Of a DNA stretch of 64,000 nt, positions 60,432-64,000 are shown one piece after another. The notes below the pieces were generated by a model. It was not told where the DNA came from and did no database searches. It saw nothing but the letters and a program-made list of their open reading frames with translations. Numbering within the stretch: the first letter of the stretch is position 1; each line of letters begins with the position of its first letter. Source of the stretch: Aphelocoma coerulescens (Eukaryota; Chordata; Aves; Passeriformes; Corvidae); assembly GCF_041296385.1 (NCBI RefSeq), contig NW_027183611.1:112810-176809 (forward strand), written 5' to 3'. The translations under genes were made by a program, and so were the position numbers.

Positions 60432-61906
60432 CGTCTATCGGCGAAGGAAGCTGCCTAGCCGCAGTGTGTTGTGCTCAGTTTCCAGGCTGCTTCGAGAAGG
60501 GGCACCTTGAAGAACGCCTTCTTTCTCGACGCGTCCTTCTGGGTGCGCTCAAGCTGCGTGGACTCTGCAACACGGCAGGGTGCAAGCAACTGTTTCTGGC
60601 CAGGTTGTGTGATGATGGAGTGCAAGGGCTGCGCCTTACTCTCGGAAGCTGCCGGAGCATTCTCATCAGCTGAATGCGCTTGTGAAGCAGCTCTCTGCTG
60701 GACTTTGGAAGCCGGCACGCTGAGCCCCTTAGAATGCCTGCCCGCTGCCCGGCTGCTGCGTTCTTCGCCTTCTGTGCTCTGGATGGCGAACTGAAGCCCA
60801 GCGATGGCTTTGAGCTGTCCCGCTCTTCAGCGCGTGTATAACTGCACGCATCCACAGTGCTCTGTGCACGGATTTTCCTCAGCTCGAGGTGCAATCATTT
60901 TCTTGCTGGTTTACAGTGTCCAAAGCGTCCGTGGAGCTCTCGCTCGGCCAAATGCGTCAAGAGAGAAGCCCTTGCTGGATTCGCCTTTCGCTGGCCAAGA
61001 CTTTCAACACAGCACCACAATCCGGGCGACGACGAGGAGGAAAGGGGGAACATCTTTTCGTCCTGGCACGTTCTTCTGTGCGGGACGTCTGTCCGCATCT
61101 TCGCTCTCTGCAAGGCTGGAAGGTGCGCGGTGGTACTCGGAAGCGAGAAGAAGGCTGCAGAGAGCACCGCGCTCTGCCGGCGCTGTGCAGGCTGTACAGG
61201 CAAGAAGCCTAGCCCTGGAATGTGGTGCAAATACAAGCTTCCACGCATCGGGGGCAAGCTCTGGGTAAGCTCGCTGACCTAAAAGTGTTCTGTGGGCGAG
61301 ACGCAGCCGAGAAGCTCTCCCTTAAGGTTCAGGCTACCACGCAGACGGAAGGTGCCGCTACCTAGCGCTGCGAGGGAAAGTGCATAGCCCAGGCGTGTTT
61401 CGGCAGAAGCAGCAGCCTGGAGGCTTTCGCTGCCGGCACCGTGCTCTCTGGGCGAGAAGCAGACGACCGTTCGTCTGCAGCGAAACGAAAGCGCGACGTG
61501 GTACGAAGGGGCAGAAGAACGAAGGCGCAGAGCAGCACCGGGCTGCCGTGCGACTCGCACAGGCTGCAAGAGGAAGCGTGCCTGCCACTCGCTCGTTCGC
61601 GGATTCACTTTAGCAGTCGGAAACAGAAAGCTCGACTTGCGGCTACTTGTGCTGCTGCCTAGTTCTCTTCCAGTAGCCCCTGGAAACAACGATGCTCGGT
61701 TTATGCTTCGAGACGCAGCGATCACGGTGGTAGGTGCGGTGGAGAAGGGAAAGCCAGCGTGCAGAGGACAGTTTCTCGTTGCTCTACGTGAGGCAAGGGG
61801 AAGGTTCAGCCCAGCAGTGGCTGTTGCTCCTGGAGCCTTTTTCTTTGGGAGCAGCTGCTGCAAGCGGGCAACGGAGCTGCGAGAGTGCCTAATGGGTGGG
61901 ACGGCA
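60432..61906 (+). repeat. Unit 42
   Basis: Consensus; G at 1104. Confidence 0.97.
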
Positions 61907-63381
61907 CGTCTATCGGCGAAGGAAGCTGCCTAGCCGCAGTGTGTTGTGCTCAGTTTCCAGGCTGCTTCGAGAAGGGGCACCTTGAAGAACGCCTTCTTTC
62001 TCGACGCGTCCTTCTGGGTGCGCTCAAGCTGCGTGGACTCTGCAACACGGCAGGGTGCAAGCAACTGTTTCTGGCCAGGTTGTGTGATGATGGAGTGCAA
62101 GGGCTGCGCCTTACTCTCGGAAGCTGCCGGAGCATTCTCATCAGCTGAATGCGCTTGTGAAGCAGCTCTCTGCTGGACTTTGGAAGCCGGCACGCTGAGC
62201 CCCTTAGAATGCCTGCCCGCTGCCCGGCTGCTGCGTTCTTCGCCTTCTGTGCTCTGGATGGCGAACTGAAGCCCAGCGATGGCTTTGAGCTGTCCCGCTC
62301 TTCAGCGCGTGTATAACTGCACGCATCCACAGTGCTCTGTGCACGGATTTTCCTCAGCTCGAGGTGCAATCATTTTCTTGCTGGTTTACAGTGTCCAAAG
62401 CGTCCGTGGAGCTCTCGCTCGGCCAAATGCGTCAAGAGAGAAGCCCTTGCTGGATTCGCCTTTCGCTGGCCAAGACTTTCAACACAGCACCACAATCCGG
62501 GCGACGACGAGGAGGAAAGGGGGAACATCTTTTCGTCCTGGCACGTTCTTCTGTGCGGGACGTCTGTCCGCATCTTCGCTCTCTGCAAGGCTGGAAGGTG
62601 CGCGGTGGTACTCGGAAGCGAGAAGAAGGCTGCAGAGAGCACCGCGCTCTGCCGGCGCTGTGCAGGCTGTACAGGCAAGAAGCCTAGCCCTGGAATGTGG
62701 TGCAAATACAAGCTTCCACGCATCGGGGGCAAGCTCTGGGTAAGCTCGCTGACCTAAAAGTGTTCTGTGGGCGAGACGCAGCCGAGAAGCTCTCCCTTAA
62801 GGTTCAGGCTACCACGCAGACGGAAGGTGCCGCTACCTAGCGCTGCGAGGGAAAGTGCATAGCCCAGGCGTGTTTCGGCAGAAGCAGCAGCCTGGAGGCT
62901 TTCGCTGCCGGCACCGTGCTCTCTGGGCGAGAAGCAGACGACCGTTCGTCTGCAGCGAAACGAAAGCGCGACGTGGTACGAAGGGGCAGAAGAACGAAGG
63001 CGCAGAGCAGCACCGGGCTGCCGTGCGACTCGCACAGGCTGCAAGAGGAAGCGTGCCTGCCACTCGCTCGTTCGCGGATTCACTTTAGCAGTCGGAAACA
63101 GAAAGCTCGACTTGCGGCTACTTGTGCTGCTGCCTAGTTCTCTTCCAGTAGCCCCTGGAAACAACGATGCTCGGTTTATGCTTCGAGACGCAGCGATCAC
63201 GGTGGTAGGTGCGGTGGAGAAGGGAAAGCCAGCGTGCAGAGGACAGTTTCTCGTTGCTCTACGTGAGGCAAGGGGAAGGTTCAGCCCAGCAGTGGCTGTT
63301 GCTCCTGGAGCCTTTTTCTTTGGGAGCAGCTGCTGCAAGCGGGCAACGGAGCTGCGAGAGTGCCTAATGGGTGGGACGGCA
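61907..63381 (+). repeat. Unit 43
   Basis: Consensus; G at 1104. Confidence 0.97.
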
Positions 63382-64000
63382 CGTCTATCGGCGAAGGAAG
63401 CTGCCTAGCCGCAGTGTGTTGTGCTCAGTTTCCAGGCTGCTTCGAGAAGGGGCACCTTGAAGAACGCCTTCTTTCTCGACGCGTCCTTCTGGGTGCGCTC
63501 AAGCTGCGTGGACTCTGCAACACGGCAGGGTGCAAGCAACTGTTTCTGGCCAGGTTGTGTGATGATGGAGTGCAAGGGCTGCGCCTTACTCTCGGAAGCT
63601 GCCGGAGCATTCTCATCAGCTGAATGCGCTTGTGAAGCAGCTCTCTGCTGGACTTTGGAAGCCGGCACGCTGAGCCCCTTAGAATGCCTGCCCGCTGCCC
63701 GGCTGCTGCGTTCTTCGCCTTCTGTGCTCTGGATGGCGAACTGAAGCCCAGCGATGGCTTTGAGCTGTCCCGCTCTTCAGCGCGTGTATAACTGCACGCA
63801 TCCACAGTGCTCTGTGCACGGATTTTCCTCAGCTCGAGGTGCAATCATTTTCTTGCTGGTTTACAGTGTCCAAAGCGTCCGTGGAGCTCTCGCTCGGCCA
63901 AATGCGTCAAGAGAGAAGCCCTTGCTGGATTCGCCTTTCGCTGGCCAAGACTTTCAACACAGCACCACAATCCGGGCGACGACGAGGAGGAAAGGGGGAA
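63382..64000 (+). repeat. Unit 44, cut by the window end (first 619 bp)
   Basis: Consensus over the part that is present (unit positions 1-619). The array therefore continues past the window on this side. Confidence 0.97.

Larger units (their letters stand above)
1..64000 (+). repeat. Macrosatellite array, 1475-bp unit, 43 complete copies plus a partial one
   Basis: The sequence repeats every 1475 bp from the first base to the last, always in the same orientation, with no spacer, inversion or foreign insertion. Unit 1 is set to begin at window base 1, and all 'unit positions' in this annotation count from there. Unit length is 1475 bp in 39 copies and 1464 bp in four. Variant sites seen (unit position, common to rare base): 9 G/A, 30 G/A, 96 C/T, 211 T/G, 356 C/A, 659 T/C, 662 C/T, 739 C/T, 872 G/A, 915 C/T, 971 G/A, 1055 C/T, 1096 G/A, 1104 G or C (both common), 1259 C/T, and an 11-bp deletion at 831-841. 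Units called 'consensus' below carry the common base at all of these; the base at 1104 is given for each. I see no rRNA, tRNA, snRNA or spliced-leader sequence in the unit. The array extends beyond both window ends. A few variants may have been missed by eye. Confidence 0.99.
57493..64000 (+). repeat. Higher-order repeat, copy 3, partial (units 40-44)
   Basis: It begins with the same 211-G short unit. The window ends after four complete units and part of a fifth, so whether a 971-A unit follows eight units after unit 40 cannot be seen. Units 40-43 all have G at 1104. Confidence 0.7.

Noticed and set aside
1..64000. Ribosomal DNA, 5S, snRNA, tRNA or spliced-leader gene array
   Set aside because: None of the conserved sequences of these genes was found. 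Two GGTTCA words resemble a tRNA B box at first sight but do not fit its consensus.
1..64000. CRISPR array
   Set aside because: The repeat is over 1.4 kb with no short repeats and no variable spacers.
1..64000. Transposon or retroelement insertions
   Set aside because: Every base belongs to the tandem unit. No terminal repeats, target duplications or reverse transcriptase/transposase frames are present.
1..64000. Toxoplasma-like satellite, suggested by GC level and CpG richness
   Set aside because: The strong CpG-to-TpG variant bias argues for a methylating host, and I cannot match the unit to any named apicomplexan satellite from memory.
1..64000. Assembly artefact made by stacking one unit
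   Set aside because: Ordered private and shared variants with regular nine- and twelve-unit spacing would not arise from simple stacking. The exact copy number still depends on the underlying reads.

Overview
The whole 64-kb window is one uninterrupted head-to-tail tandem array (a macrosatellite). It has no unique flanking DNA, no inserted element and no recognisable gene. The repeat unit is 1475 bp. Thirty-nine complete units have that length, four have a 1464-bp form lacking 11 bp (starting at 8851, 30965, 44229 and 57493), and a 44th unit is cut off by the window end. Reading every unit against the others I found 15 single-base variant sites and one indel. Apart from one two-state G/C site (unit position 1104), all single-base variants together amount to 26 changed bases in about 63.4 kb, so units are far more than 99% identical.

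The sequence suggests a eukaryotic genome; the species cannot be identified from this DNA. It looks like neither a bacterial nor a viral region: there are no operons, no coherent coding frame, and kilobase-scale noncoding units in a near-perfect array. The unit is GC-rich (roughly 57-60% in the lines I counted) and holds about 109 CpG by hand count, close to what its composition would give. Eleven of the 15 single-base variants are CpG to TpG/CpA differences. That is the usual footprint of deamination of methylated cytosine, so I infer a host with CpG methylation (a vertebrate or plant, for example) rather than a lineage without it.

Layout. Units 1-20 (1-29489) carry one set of markers: a four-unit block (units 2-5) recurs with the same markers at units 14-17, 17,689 bp downstream, and a simpler version of its last three units lies at units 10-12. 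Units 21-43 (29490-63381) carry another set: the pair 'A at unit position 971, then a short unit with G at 211' occurs three times exactly nine units (13,264 bp) apart, which defines a higher-order repeat. Unit 22 lies where the two regimes meet and is the most altered unit. The G/C site at 1104 ignores both higher-order patterns.

Within the unit there is a diverged internal duplication (about 689-778 and 1056-1150), a perfect 8-bp-arm hairpin, a TATA-like word, and a splice-donor-like and acceptor-like pair that could bound a 409-nt intron. The 11-bp deletion in the short units removes that donor. These transcription-related signals are only candidates. All open frames (up to 194 codons) look like by-products of stop-poor GC-rich sequence, so no CDS is called.
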